Assembly (NCBI GenBank): GCA_025504975.1
Contig: JANUWI010000002.1
Location: 992,001-1,056,000, forward strand
From: Plenodomus lindquistii
Taxonomy: Eukaryota; Ascomycota; Dothideomycetes; Pleosporales; Leptosphaeriaceae
DNA: 64,000 nucleotides
Direction of reading: 5' to 3'
A program made the translations under genes and the position numbers. Below are positions 22,718-34,317 of this stretch, one piece after another; within the stretch, counting starts at the first letter, position 1, and each line of letters starts with the position of its first letter. The notes under the pieces are model-generated. The model was not told the origin of the DNA, ran no database searches, and saw only the letters and a program-made list of their open reading frames with translations.

Positions 22718-23510
22718 AAGACTCTTGGTTGACATGAGTGTGTCTGCGAGGTATGGCCGTTGTTCAGCTCGCGGAATTACAAGAAGAGCAAAGGCTCAAG
22801 AGAGAGAAGGGCAAGAAGCTTTGGCTGTGGCGCTCCTGCAACTTGTTCAAGGGCCTCTTCGAGTAAAGGACTACTTTCCATTCTCGGTTTCGTGGTTTAG
22901 AAGGCATAGATGGTTGAATTGGTTTGAGGCATCGCGGCGTAATGGCGTTTGAGCGGAGGTGTAATGGGCGTTCTTTGGTATCTTGCAGCTGACTAGGATG
23001 CGAGACGACAGTCTTGGTGTCTCAATAGACGGTATACGTTCAACGCGACCATATACTCTGCCTCTTGCAAATGGCCTCGTAGGAGCAGCGTGATGGGTCT
23101 GACCTGTAGGCTGTGACCCTGCATTTGGCACCTAGGTAGAGCACAGATAGCTCCACCTGCAATGCACCGACCACCTCTCGACCTTGATTAGGCAGCTGTG
23201 AAGCTTTGACAAAGAAGCCACTGCTTTCGACAGCTGTCCTGCTTGCTTGCTTCTTCGGGCAGCTTGAGGTTCTTCGGCGCCAGTTGCGCCGATCCGGAGC
23301 GTATCCTTTTCTCGTGTTCCGCAATCCACGCTCGCGCCTCAAGGCTGGCTGGCTGGTGCACCGCCACAGCAGCCCCGCCATGGCACAGACCCCTGCGACG
23401 CGAGACGCGAGTCAAGCGTCTGCCATGTTGCTCAGAATTGTCTGTTGTTGACTGCGACTTCCAAATACTGCACACAGCCTCCACGCCTACCCTGCTGCAC
23501 TTGAGACAAG
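22718..23510. other. Intergenic region between Rheb and seryl-tRNA synthetase
   Basis: Holds the SerRS promoter. Just after Rheb, about 22768-22866, one forward frame reads as a Lys/Leu/Trp-rich tail (LAELQEEQRLKREKGKKLW, stop after LFKGLFE) but has no start or splice partner in phase. Otherwise nothing recognised. Confidence 0.45.
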
Positions 23511-25106
23511 ATGCTCGACATGTGAGTGGCTTCCTGTCGTCCGCCACAAAACCTCCCGAGAACCGCCTTGGAGGAATTCGGTGCCAAAAGCGCTCTACTA
23601 ACATGGCGGGGTAACAGCAACGACTTCATCAAAGAGCGCGGCGGCGACCCAGAGAAAATTCGCGAGTCCCAGCGCAAGCGCAACGCACCTGTCGAGATTG
23701 TTGACGAGGTCATTGCCGATTTCGAGGACCACCGCAAGACACAATATGACGCCACACAGATTGGCTCCAGCATCAATGCCATACAAAAGCAGATAGGCCA
23801 GAAGAAGAAGGCAAAGGAGAATGCTGACGATCTGCTTGCCGAGAAGATTGAGCTCGAGAAGAAGAAGAAGGCCCAGCAAGAAGAGGCCGACGAGAAGCTC
23901 AAGAAGCTCAACATCAAGGCCAAGAGCATCGGCAACTACGTGTTCAAGGACGTGCCAGTCTCATCCACCGAAGACGACAATGCAGTATTCAAGACATGGG
24001 CTCCCGAAGACCGAAAACCAGTCTTCAAGGAAGACGGCATACCACACCACGGTGTGCTCGCACGACTCAACGGCTACGACTCGGAGCGCGGCGTCAAGGT
24101 CGTAGGACACCGAGGATACTGTCTCACAGGCTACGGTCTCTTCCTCAACCAAGCCCTTATACAATACGGTCTCTCGTTCCTCTTTCAAAAGGGCTTCACG
24201 CCCAACCAGCCCCCGTTCTTCATGCTACGCGATCAGATGGCCAAGACGGCGCAACTCTCGGATTTCGACGAAGAGCTGTACAAGGTCACCGAGAGCAAGG
24301 ACAAGCCTGAGACGGACAAGTACCTTATTGCGACTTCAGAGCAGCCCTTGTCTGCTCTGCACAGCGAAGAATGGCTGCAGGCCGAGGAGCTGCCCATCAA
24401 GTACGCGGGTTATTCCACCAACTTCCGCAAGGAAGCGGGCTCACATGGGAAGGACGCGTGGGGGATCTTCCGGATACACCAGTTTGAGAAGATTGAGCAG
24501 TTCCTGCTTACGCACCCGGAGAAGTCATGGGAAGCGTTTGACGAGATGCTGGCCAACTCGGAGGAATTCTACCAGAGCTTGGGATTGCCGTACCAGGTCG
24601 TCGCCATCGTTTCTGGAGCATTGAGTACGTTGCAATTTATTCGGAAATGGAAGGCATAAGGCTAATACAACTGCAGATAACGCAGCAGCCATGAAGCGTG
24701 ATCTCGAAGCCTGGTTTCCGGTTACCGGCGGCGGCGAGTACAAGGAACTCGTCTCCATTTCCAACTGCACAGACTACCAAACTCGCGAGCTCGAGATCCG
24801 GCATGGAGCCAAGAAGTTGAACGCTACTCGCAAGGAGTATGTCCATGCGCTTAACGGAACACGTACGTAACCCATACATGGCGCAGGTGTCTTTCAATGT
24901 ATGAAAACATGCTAACAGATTGGATTGTAGTCTGCGCTACCGAGAGAACTCTCTGTTGCATTCTCGAGAACTACCAGACACCGGAGGGCTTCGTCGTGCC
25001 AGAAGTACTCCGCAAGTACATTCCCGGTGAGCCTGAGTTCTTGCCCTTCGTCAAGGAATGGAAGCAACCCAAGGAGGACAAGCCACTGCCTGTCAGGACA
25101 AAGTAG
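23511..25106 (+). CDS. SES1: Cytosolic seryl-tRNA synthetase
   Basis: Class II synthetase charging tRNA-Ser. Four exons: 23511-23521 (11 bases), 23618-24624, 24677-24862 and 24931-25106; 459 residues, close to the usual eukaryotic cytosolic length. The N-terminal coiled-coil arm that grips tRNA-Ser runs about residues 35-110 (INAIQKQIGQKKKAKENADD and following Lys/Glu-rich helices). The catalytic core has TSEQPLSALHSEEWL, motif 2 in YSTNFRKEAGSHGKDAWGIF with RIHQFEKIEQF, and motif 3 in ELVSISNCTDYQTRELEIRH. The C-terminal Lys-rich extension is typical of eukaryotic cytosolic forms. No mitochondrial presequence is seen. The very short first exon is supported by MLDINDFIKERGG, which continues across the junction. 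Confidence 0.96.
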
Positions 25107-25249
25107 AGTGTCATGTTGGAGTAGTCTCCACGGTGCATCAGGGTCGATCCCAAGTAGCCAAAAAGAAAAATACCCCAAGGTACTCTAGAGTATATTATGT
25201 CCCTATCATATCCCCACTATGCTGTGTGAAATCGCTGGTGGTGTAACCA
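25107..25249. other. Short gap between convergent genes
   Basis: 143 bp separating the 3' ends of SerRS and prephenate dehydratase; contains both 3' untranslated regions. Confidence 0.5.
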
Positions 25250-26567
25250 TCACGCAGGCGTCTTATCTACCCAGCTCCCCAGCCACCTATACCCCTTACA
25301 CATTGTTTCCAACTCCTTCAAAGCGCCCTTTACAGCCCCCGTATCCCCATCTTCCAAACAGCCCTCAAACTCGACAAAAAAAATGTAGTTCCAATTCTTG
25401 ACCCCACTGGGCCTCGTATTGATACTCGTAAGATTAATTCCATGTTTCGAAAACGCAGACAGACAATTCGCCAGCGCTCCCGGGTTAGCGTCATTATCCG
25501 GTGTAAAAGTGACTAGACTCTTCCATCTTGCATCATTGCCTTTGCTCGCTATCGCTGCTGCTGTTGCTGCTGTTGATGGGAGGAGGTCTGGTGAATCTTT
25601 GCGTCCGATGACTAAAAACCTCGTTGTGTTCCCTACCCGGTCGTTTATCGTCTTGGCTAGGACATCTAGATTGAAGAGGTCGGCGGCAATGATGCTGGAT
25701 AGTGCGGCGCTGGTCCCGGTCGAGTCCCGGCTGACGATTTCTGCGGCGCGCGAAGTAGACGATACGTCGTGGCGTTCTGCATGTTTGAGGTATGTGGTGA
25801 GGAAGTGGCTACATTGGCCCCAGGCTTGGGGGTGCGAGTACAACGTTGTTATCTTGGACAGGTCGTGAAGGGGCGTTGCTGGAGTGTTGTGCTCTTGTTG
25901 TAGTTGCGTTGTTGGTGTGTTGTTGGACGAAGTTTGACTTTGACTTTGACTTTCCTGTTGTTCGGGGATTCCAGTGGATTGTGGCGCGTGTCCCAGGAGA
26001 CAGTGTCGTACTTCTACATATGCCTCTCCACACACTATAATATCAGGGTATTTGCTCTGTAGATCGGCGAATAGGTCTAGGGTGAAGACTACGCTGCCGT
26101 TTGAACTGTTTTCAAAGGGCACAACGCCGCGAGATGCGGTGCCGCATTGTACGGCGGCGAAGACGTCTGATATTGTGGTTTGAGGTGATATTTTGTGGGT
26201 TGTGGATGAGGGGAAGGAGGATAGTGTTGCCTGGATGTGTTAGTAAGGGCGAGGAGAGGAGGAGGTAAGAAGAGAGCGAGGGTGGAATAGGTGTAAATGA
26301 GAGATCAACATGGATGTAGATAGTGTTACCAAAAACAAAAAATGAAACCAGACCAGGGTTGAAATACGTTTCTACATATGAATGTCTCGTGATCACGAAT
26401 TGTAGGGAGCATTGGAGTGAAGCGAGAAATGAAAGAATATGGATGTGGGGAGGCACGAGTAAAAAATGATCTGCAGAATCCAACACGAACGCAATTCAAC
26501 GTACCTGATGTGTATAACTTCCCTCTGGTCCCAGATAGGCTACCACTGATCTTTCCTTGTCTGCCAT
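25250..26567 (-). CDS. PHA2: Prephenate dehydratase
   Basis: Converts prephenate to phenylpyruvate in phenylalanine synthesis. Two exons on the reverse strand, 26567-26505 and 26230-25250, with a 274 bp intron; 347 residues. Exon 1 encodes MADKERSVVAYLGPEGSYTHQ, the family start; exon 2 continues ATLSSFPSS, then VQCGTASRGVVPFENSSNGS. The catalytic Thr-Arg-Phe occurs in GNTTRFLVIGR. A C-terminal ACT domain for phenylalanine feedback begins near SLVTFTPDNDANPGALANCL; its usual ESRP motif reads NTRP here. Between the substrate-binding half and HPQAWGQC there is a Gln/Ser/Thr-rich low-complexity insert (about residues 108-140, with SQSQSQ). The intron is much longer than its neighbours, so a small extra exon cannot be excluded, but the phase is clean. 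Confidence 0.9.
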
Positions 26568-27038
26568 GTCCGTTACTTTGCAATTGTTGTGGCAGAACGC
26601 AGTCATGTCGACTGGTTCCGAGATGCACTACAATTTCGGAAGCTAGTCCCGGTATCGGCCCAATTATTAGGTTCCAATAAGGTCATCACACCGAAGAGTG
26701 TCAATTGTAGCTTCGTTTGAATGATGAGTGCATTGCGATGATATTCAATTCAGATTTCGCAAGTTGCTGTGCAAGAAAGCCCGGGAGTACTGTAAAGGGA
26801 TGTCTGTCTCTCAGTAATAGAGATTCCAGATAATTGATATGCCATTTCCTAGGCAATGAATAAATAGTTACATCGTACAATTTGCTCCTGGCTATAAACG
26901 CAATAAGTCCCCCTAATGCAAAGCAAAGAGCGCCGTGCCTATGTATGCCTATACAACGGATATATGAAATTTTACGCATTATACAAGACAGTCAAATCAA
27001 CATTCACCACTACGAGACAAGTATGTAGTCTCAGTCTC
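26568..27038. other. Intergenic region upstream of prephenate dehydratase
   Basis: Somewhat AT-richer than its surroundings; lies between the PHA2 start and the 3' end of the transporter gene, both on the reverse strand. No gene seen. Confidence 0.5.
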
Positions 27039-28732
27039 TTACGCGCCAATTAGCTCTTTTGGTATACAGGCGAAAACTGTACTGACGATCGCCATGATGG
27101 TGCTGACAACAATCAACACCCAATTCATCGTCTTCTCTCCAGACGAGATTTCCTTGCCGAAAAGTTTCAGATGGAACGCCAACGGGAGAATGATGCAAAT
27201 CGAGAAACAAGCGACACTGCCGAGTAGCGTCATGATGCGATCAAAGGAAGGGAAGACGATGGCGATGACGACAAAGACGACTAGAGTGCCAATTCGCAGG
27301 GCGACCTTGAAGAGACCACGGTTGAGACCAGACATGCCATTCAGCGAGGAAGCTGCGGCGAGCGAGCGGGCGTCGAGACCAAAGACGACTTCAAGCGTGC
27401 TCACAATTGGCCTAGCGTTCAGAGGGACCTTGGTCAAGGGGATGATGGCGATGCAGATTGCGATGAAAACAGAGATACTCTGAGGGTAGCCCTTGGTGAG
27501 AAAAACGTTGTTTGTGACTTCTTCACGTACGCCGTCGCCGAACATAAGAATACCTGCGCAAGCCATGCCAGTGTCGATGAAGTAGGTGAAGATGTAGGTG
27601 ATGTCCACGGCTCGGTGGTACTTGTATGGGTGCCGCATGTCGCGATAGATGTTGGGGAACACGGAATGGCCGCCCCATGGAGACATGAGGAGACCGAGCG
27701 AGAGCGGAATCGTCATCCAGTTTTCGGGAAAAAGGTATTGGGTCATGGGTTGGCGGATGGAGCCTGGCGCTTCAGGCTTGATGAGGCCGTCGATCCAAAC
27801 AGCTAGCAGGACTGCACACGCGTTAGTGAGGCCCTCGAAGCGGGGGTGGTTCCGGTAGACTCACTTCCAAAACATGACATGACGCCCAAAATGGACGTGA
27901 ATGACAGGAAACGTAATGGCAGGAAACTCAACGGCGTCAGGATGACACCACAGACGATCTTCCATGTTACGAGGTCCCAGCCGGGAATCAGTGCATCCAG
28001 ACTGTCGGCGAAAAGCACAATCAAAGCAACGCAGGCAGCTAGCAGTTCGAGCGAGAAGAGGAGGCTGACAGCGATCCTAGCCTTGTTGCCAAAAGAGACG
28101 TAGGCGAGGTCGGCAAAGGTGATGAGGGAACTGTCGACATCCAAGCACTTTGCAAGTAGCTTGGCCGTATACGACGTGACAATGGCGGACCATGCCAGGA
28201 AGATCATGCCAATCAGCCAGCCCGAGTACTTTAAAGCAAGTGGGAGCGTGAGCAATCCCACGCCAACCAAAACGTTGACTGAGTTGAAGATGGTTTGCGG
28301 GAGGGTGGACTGGCCGACGACGACGTGCACGATATGCCCGTCTTCCTCGATCTGCTTGACCAAAAGAGGCTCTCTCTCGTGCTCAGGCTCGGTGACGCCC
28401 TTGAGCTGCTGCTGCTCGAACAGCCTCCCCGCATGGCGCATCGAGGAGTCGTTGACGCGGGCAGACAGACTGCCGTAGCCGGTGCCATAGCTGCCGCCAA
28501 ACGGCGACGAGAGCGAGGGCTCGACCTGGAAAATGCTAGAGCCTCGTGCTTTCAGCTGTCCACTGATTCCATTGGGCAGCAAATGCGTCTCCTCGGTCAC
28601 GGCCTGCTCATCGTCGTGGAGGGCGTTGTCTGATGCGCGTCGCCCGCCATTCTGCAGTGCCTGTCGCAGGGCTGATCGCTGATCGGGGATGGGCGTGGGC
28701 AGTCCGCTGCGCGAGAAGTCTGTGTCGGTGGT

Positions 28733-28767
<35 letters not shown>

Positions 28768-29204
28768 TCTCGACGCGGAAGGAGGGACGCACCGGGGTGA
28801 TTTCGAAGAAGCCGGCGGCACGCTGCCAGGAGCGGGCAAAGTTGTTGATGCTGTTGACACCGCCGACCTCGCCCAATGCGCCGAATTGCTGTGAGATGGA
28901 GGATCTGCGAGGGCCACGTTAGCTTGTCGACGGGGTCATGTGGGCAGCCGGCCCGACTGGCTCGTTGGTGAAGAATGAAGCTGGTGAGTGGTGAGTGGTG
29001 AGTGGTGGTCGGTCGTGCCTACCTGCGCTGTCGCAGCTCCCTCACTTGGCCGCTCCACCTGCCTGTGCCTGTGCCGCTCTCTTCGCTGGGGCGTCTCTCC
29101 AGCTGGTCCCACTGCACATGGCTGCCGGCGTCCGAGTCGAGCGAGTCGCGGTGGCCGGCCTCGTAGTCGTCCCATGTCGACGGCTGCTTTCCTCGGGAGT
29201 CCAT
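27039..29204 (-). CDS. AVT1: AVT1-like vacuolar amino-acid transporter
   Basis: Member of the amino acid/auxin permease (AAAP) family; yeast Avt1 moves neutral amino acids into the vacuole using the proton gradient. Three exons on the reverse strand: 29204-29023, 28904-27865 and 27811-27039; 664 residues. A hydrophilic N-terminal domain of about 240 residues contains LGEVGGVNSINNFARSWQRA, found in fungal Avt1 homologues, and a Gly-Asp/Asp run encoded by GTC/GCC repeats. The transporter core begins GQSTLPQTIFNSVNVLVGVG and has about 11 hydrophobic segments, ending near LIGA. Junctions SCFG/ILLAVWIDG and RQRR/SSISQQFG keep the family pattern. Intron 1 (118 bp) contains a 7 bp tandem repeat. It diverges from eRF1. 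Confidence 0.9.
28983..29003 (+). repeat. Three tandem copies of GGTGAGT
   Basis: Perfect 7 bp units inside the first intron of the AVT1-like gene. Forward units read like donor sites, but the gene lies on the other strand. Confidence 0.85.
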
Positions 29205-29898
29205 GGTGAGGCGGCGGGTTAGTCACGCGGCGTCAGGCAAAGGCAGGACGGGCGCAAAGGGCAGACGGGCGAAGTACACTGGACTTGGAGGATGCAGGTG
29301 GAGACGTGATATTAAAACTCGTTCGAGGACCCTGCATGGGCCGGGAGCTACTTGAATCAACGGCTGGCTATCGTGTGGCGGGAGATTGGCGGCGCTGAGG
29401 TCGCGGCCTCTTTATCGCCATGCTCGCGATAAAGGCGTGCGGCTATATATGTACTATGTATGACGGCCGGTAATGGCATGAGGTGATAGCTGGACAGGGA
29501 CCAGGCACCACGAGCAAGCAATGGCCCCGCCCAACCAGCGGCCATGCGCCCCGGCACGCGCATCCAACGTCCAACGGCTCTCTGCAGCGGCGTCGAGTGC
29601 TGAGTGGCCGCCCAAGCGAAGCCTGCGAGGGCCTGTCCGCAGCGGCGGCGGTGCTGCCTTGTCAGAGCCCTCGCTGCGACGACACACAAATTCGCATACA
29701 AGCCATCTGGCGTTCCCATCCCCGCTCCAAGACTCACCGCAGCCTCTGCAGCGGGCATTTTGGCCGCGTCGCACCCTCTCCCCGGAACCCGCGCCGCACG
29801 TCGGCTACCATCGTCACCTGCCCCCCCCGCGCAGCACAGGGAAAATTTAGACCCCGCCTCAGCACTGTGCTCTGAACACCACACCACCCACCGCGACC
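29205..29898. promoter_or_regulatory. Divergent promoter region (AVT1-like / eRF1)
   Basis: 694 bp between two divergent starts, GC-rich in its right half. Several open frames run through that half on both strands because of the GC bias; none has motif support. Confidence 0.45.
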
Positions 29899-31377
29899 AT
29901 GTCGTCCAAGGAGCCGCAGCCCAACGAGGCTGAGAAGAACATCGAGATCTGGAAGGTCAAGAAGCTGATCAAGCGCCTCGAAGCCGCCCGTGGAAATGGC
30001 ACATCCATGATTTCCCTCATCATCCGTACGTGCCCTCTGTCGTGATGACCACGCCCGCCCAACGAGCGCCCTGACTCACCATGTGCAGCGCCAAAGGACC
30101 AGGTCTCGCGCGCCGCCAAGATGTTGGCTGAAGAATTCGTACGTCTGCGCCCAACTGCATGCATGCCCCTCACAAACTAACAATCGTGAACAGGGCACGG
30201 CCTCCAACATCAAGTCGCGCGTCAACCGTCTCTCCGTCCTTTCGGCCATCACGTCGACCCAGCAGCGCCTGAAACTCTACTCCAAGGTCCCGCCCAATGG
30301 CCTCGTTGTCTACTGTGGTGAAATCATCACGGCAGAAGGCAAGGAGCGCAAGATCAACATCGACTTCGAGCCCTTCAAGCCCATCAACACCTCGCTATAC
30401 CTCTGTGACAACAAGTTCCACACCGAGGCTCTGAGCGAGCTGCTCGAGTCGGACCAGAAGTTTGGCTTCATCATCATGGATGGTAACGGAGCGCTGTTCG
30501 GCACCCTCTCTGGCAACACCCGTGAGATTGTGCACAAGTGAGCACACCTGAACCAAGACACAACCACTCAACTAATCCACACAGGTTCTCTGTCGATCTG
30601 CCCAAGAAGCACGGCCGTGGTGGTCAGTCCGCCCTGCGTTTCGCCCGTCTACGTGAGGAGAAGCGTCACAACTACGTCCGCAAGGTCGCCGAACTGGCAG
30701 TGCAGAACTTTGTCACTGCCGACAAGGTCAACGTAGCTGGCATCATTCTCGCCGGTTCCGCCGATTTCAAGAATGACCTGAACCAGTCTGATCTGTTCGA
30801 CAACCGTCTGCAATCCAAGGTCATCAAGGTTGTCGACGTGTCTTACGGCGGTGAGAACGGCTTCAACCAGGCTATCGAGCTGGCAGGCGAGACTCTCAGC
30901 AACGTCAAGTTCATCCAGGAGAAGAAGCTGATCAATACCTACTTCGACCACATCTCCATGGACTCTGGCAAGGTCTGCTACGGCATCGACGACACCCTCA
31001 AGGCTTTGGAGGCTGGTGCGGCAGAGACTCTGATTGTCTTTGAGAACCTGGAAATCACCCGCTGGGTGCTCAAGAGCTCTGAAGGTACTGAAATCATCCT
31101 CCACACCACCAAGGCTCAAGAGCAAGATCGCACGCTCTTCATGGACAAGGAGACTGGACAAGAGATGGAAGTCATCGACCAGGGCTCTATGCTCGAGTGG
31201 CTGGCCGAGAAGTACCGCGACTTTGGTGCCACCCTCGAATTCGTCTCCGACCGCTCGTCTGAGGGCAACCAGTTCGTCAAGGGCTTTGGTGGTATCGGTG
31301 CCATTCTTCGCTACGCCCTCAACTTCGAACAACTGCAAGAGTTCGATGATGATGAAGATGAGTTCTACGATGATTGA
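29899..31377 (+). CDS. SUP45: Eukaryotic release factor 1 (eRF1)
   Basis: Recognises all three stop codons and triggers peptide release on the ribosome together with eRF3. Four exons: 29899-30025, 30089-30138, 30194-30537 and 30585-31377; 437 residues, exactly the typical length. Stop-codon recognition motifs of domain N are present: TASNIKS and YLCDNKF. The peptidyl-hydrolysis motif GGQ lies in KKHGRGGQSALRFARLREEK. The C-terminal domain ends with the acidic tail (EFDDDEDEFYDD) that contributes to eRF3 contact. The GGQ-containing exon begins right after a 47 bp intron. Strong codon bias points to high expression and explains the long antisense open frame. It shares an upstream region with the AVT1-like gene. 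Confidence 0.98.
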
Positions 31378-32160
31378 CGGTTGTGCGTCCTCGCAGACTG
31401 CGAGGTAGCGTCCCCACTCCATGCGTCGAGTGAAGGAACTTCCGCTGCCCGCGTGCAATGTCACCATGACGCGTCCGGCAGCCAGACCGGAGCTGTCGAA
31501 GCAACGACACTTCGCCTCTCCAGATTGTGAAGGAGATATGGGAATGTTAACGGAGGGTTTGCAACGTATGTTTCAACCGATGAAGCCATCAAGCTTCAAG
31601 TCTGACTTGTCATCTCGTAGGTGACGAACTACCATTCTTACCACGACCCGTCTCGCTTCGTTGGAGAGGCAGCAGTCCCATGAACAACTACAGCTCTCAA
31701 AATAAGTCGAAGATCTTGCATTAGCTGTGATCACGACTTCTGTAGTCAGACTCAAAGAATGGCCACTGGTCAAATATTCACTTTGCGAAACTCTCCCAAT
31801 ACAACTCTAGGTGGAAGAAAGATCGGCAGATTGTTCACTTGCGTATGCGTCAGCTAGTCTATCACTTGCCCTCAGCTGAATAGAAAACTGTGCTTCTCAC
31901 AATCACGGCTTCAATAATAGTGTCAATTCATGTGATCCACAACTTCTCAAGCTGGACGTAATAAACACAGCAGTTACCGTATCTGGGTGCTTACTAACGC
32001 GATTGTTCTAACTGATAAGGTTCGGGCCGATACCCCAACTGCATCCAGGTGACAGTCACCATCGATAGCCAGTGTGGCGATCCTCCTATCGGTGAAGATG
32101 CCTCCAACGCTATGTCTGTAGGATCGCGAGGTAATATGATTTAGACGTGATCAGGCGGAC
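31378..32160. other. Intergenic region upstream of the first Zn2Cys6 gene
   Basis: Lies between the eRF1 stop and the regulator start. No coding frame, RNA gene or repeat is recognisable. Confidence 0.5.
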
Positions 32161-33831
32161 ATGGTGCATGGGTCAACACTACCGTCGCCTTCCTCAAGCG
32201 GAAGCGGCAAGGCGTTACCCAAAGAACGTGGTGAGTCCTCGAACATCGCAATCTTCATAGTCATGAAAACAACAGAGCAAGTGTTGATTCGCATTCAGGC
32301 TGCTTTCAATGTTCCCGCCGTAGAATAATCTGTGATCGGAGCGAGCCCACCTGCAAAAAGTGCACCAAGAAAGGCATCGAATGTTCCGGTCTGGCGAGGA
32401 TCCGATTCGCCGAGGGCGTTGCAAGACGAGGACAGCTCCAGAATCTCAAGGTACCAGTTAGAAACGATGATGCCGCCAGAGAAACTCTGCCAGCCAAGGT
32501 GACGTATGGGCAGGTGAGGTGGAAGAGTGAGCAGAAGAAGACGGCCAGGAAGAAAAGGAGAAGCGAACAGTTCGGAACTGCTTCACACACCAAATCCCAG
32601 TCGATTCCGACCGATCAGGGTCATGGACAGTCTGTTACGCCGACCACGTTCGAAGAATTCTGTGAGGATGACGACGATGTGATAGACATCGTTCGTGATG
32701 ATCATCAGACTTTATCCTGCAATTCGATGACTTCAAGCCTCCAATCGTGGATCGCTCCACTCGGTTCAGAAGCAAGGATGCTGTTCTCCTACTGTAGGAC
32801 ATCTAACATCATCCTTCGACGTCTATGCCGCTCATCATATTCTAGTCTCCGACGCAGTAGCACCCGTCATGGTCGTTTTAGACACAGTGCCAAACGGCTA
32901 CCGAGACATCATCCTCCCGATGGCGGCTGAAGACGAAGTTCTTCGCCGAGCAGTCGGCGTAGTCGCTGCACAGCATCTCAGTCGTGAGAAGCCGGAACTT
33001 GTAGATATTGCAGAAAAAGGACGGTCAGCCATCATCTCTCGGTTGCGAAAGGAGTCACTCTACAACCCTGCAGATCAAGTCTTCAACATATACACATGGG
33101 CAACATTGATAGTGCTTCTTGTTGGCGAGACCGTAACAGGAAGCGCGGATTACAGCTTCTTGGTGCATATGCTACTCTGTCTCTCGACGAACATCAGGGC
33201 GAACCACGAGCAGACCGACATCACGGAGTTCTTGCAGGCACAGACGAATTTGTGAGTAACTGAATCCAGACTACCGCCCCTACTCGTGTTGACAAGTTGC
33301 AATAGATTCAGGTTTCTCGGTGTTCCACAACTAGGTGAAGACAACGGCGTACTTGCCATAATGGAGTCTTGCCAATCCATGATTGGTTGGCTTTCCCCTG
33401 CATGCGACCAGTTACCCAGCGAGTCGGAGGAAGGGCGCACAATGCAGATCATACGACAGTGTTTTGCCTCTGCCTCTGCGATTTACATTCACCGAGCTAC
33501 CACTGATGTTCGCGACAACCTGGCTCCATCGACGTACTTTGATGACTCTCAACAGCCCGTCATTCTCGACTTGATTGCTCGCCTATCGCAGATACCACCT
33601 ACCTCACCTGGTGCTCATGCTCTCGTTTGGACTTGCTTTGTTGCAGGAGCAGAGACCGCGGATCCTGAACAACGGCAGTTTTTCGTGAATTATATGCTTG
33701 CAATTTATGAGCGGACAAAGTTCAGGAACATACCACTGGGTGTGCAAGGTCTGGAGAGGATTTGGTCGAGGAAAAACAATAAGAGATGGACGCAGTGCCT
33801 AGCCGAGCTCTCGAATGTTCTGGTCATGTGA
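32161..33831 (+). CDS. Zn2Cys6 transcription factor
   Basis: Four exons: 32161-32230, 32299-32793, 32846-33251 and 33306-33831; 498 residues. The binuclear zinc cluster lies near the N terminus (about residues 24-52): GCFQCSRRRIICDRSEPTC then KKCTKKGIECSG, giving six cysteines spaced CX2CX6CX6CX2CX6C. Basic residues follow (KKTARKKRRSEQ). The C-terminal part, from LFSYFSDAVAPVMVVLDTVP through PVILDLIARLSQI to GLERIWSRKN, matches the helical fungal-specific regulatory domain of the type often labelled fungal TF domain 2. The first exon is short and is supported by the in-frame join into the zinc cluster. It is convergent with a flavin amine oxidase, so a regulatory link is possible but only inferred from proximity. 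Target genes cannot be read from sequence. Confidence 0.88.
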
Positions 33832-34317
33832 TGGTCGATACGAGGCCTGCCCTGATGTATACCTTTCCCGCGCACGGGAACTCAGTTGGGTATCGCTACT
33901 TTCGTTACAGGGGGTGAACAGGACATAAGAAGATCAGGAAATTTCCGCTATGAGTCTAACATATCAAGACGTGGACCACTATATTGCTGCCGAGCACGCA
34001 GAAACTATCTCAACGCTACAAATGTTGTCATGACACGGACGACCGCGGAGACATTACCTGGACTCCGACATCAGTATATGTCCAGCGTCGATGATACATA
34101 AATAACATACCCATATAGCTTCCTGATATGAGTTTACTCGTATGGACGTTGTAGAACATGAGAACGAAGATAGCAAAAGCCACAATCATTGTGTTTGCAG
34201 CTCGGTCTACGACTAAAGACATTTCGAAATACCGAGAATGTAGCAGCCATAGTTCCACAACCTCAGTTTGGAGCATTATATCGCACTTCACGAATAGCTT
34301 CTCTGCCTCCACCCCCT
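33832..34317. other. Intergenic gap between convergent genes
   Basis: 486 bp between the 3' ends of the zinc-cluster factor and the amine oxidase. Nothing recognised. Confidence 0.5.

Noticed and set aside
30649..31467. 272-codon reverse open frame
   Set aside because: Antisense shadow of the last eRF1 exon; no motif of its own.
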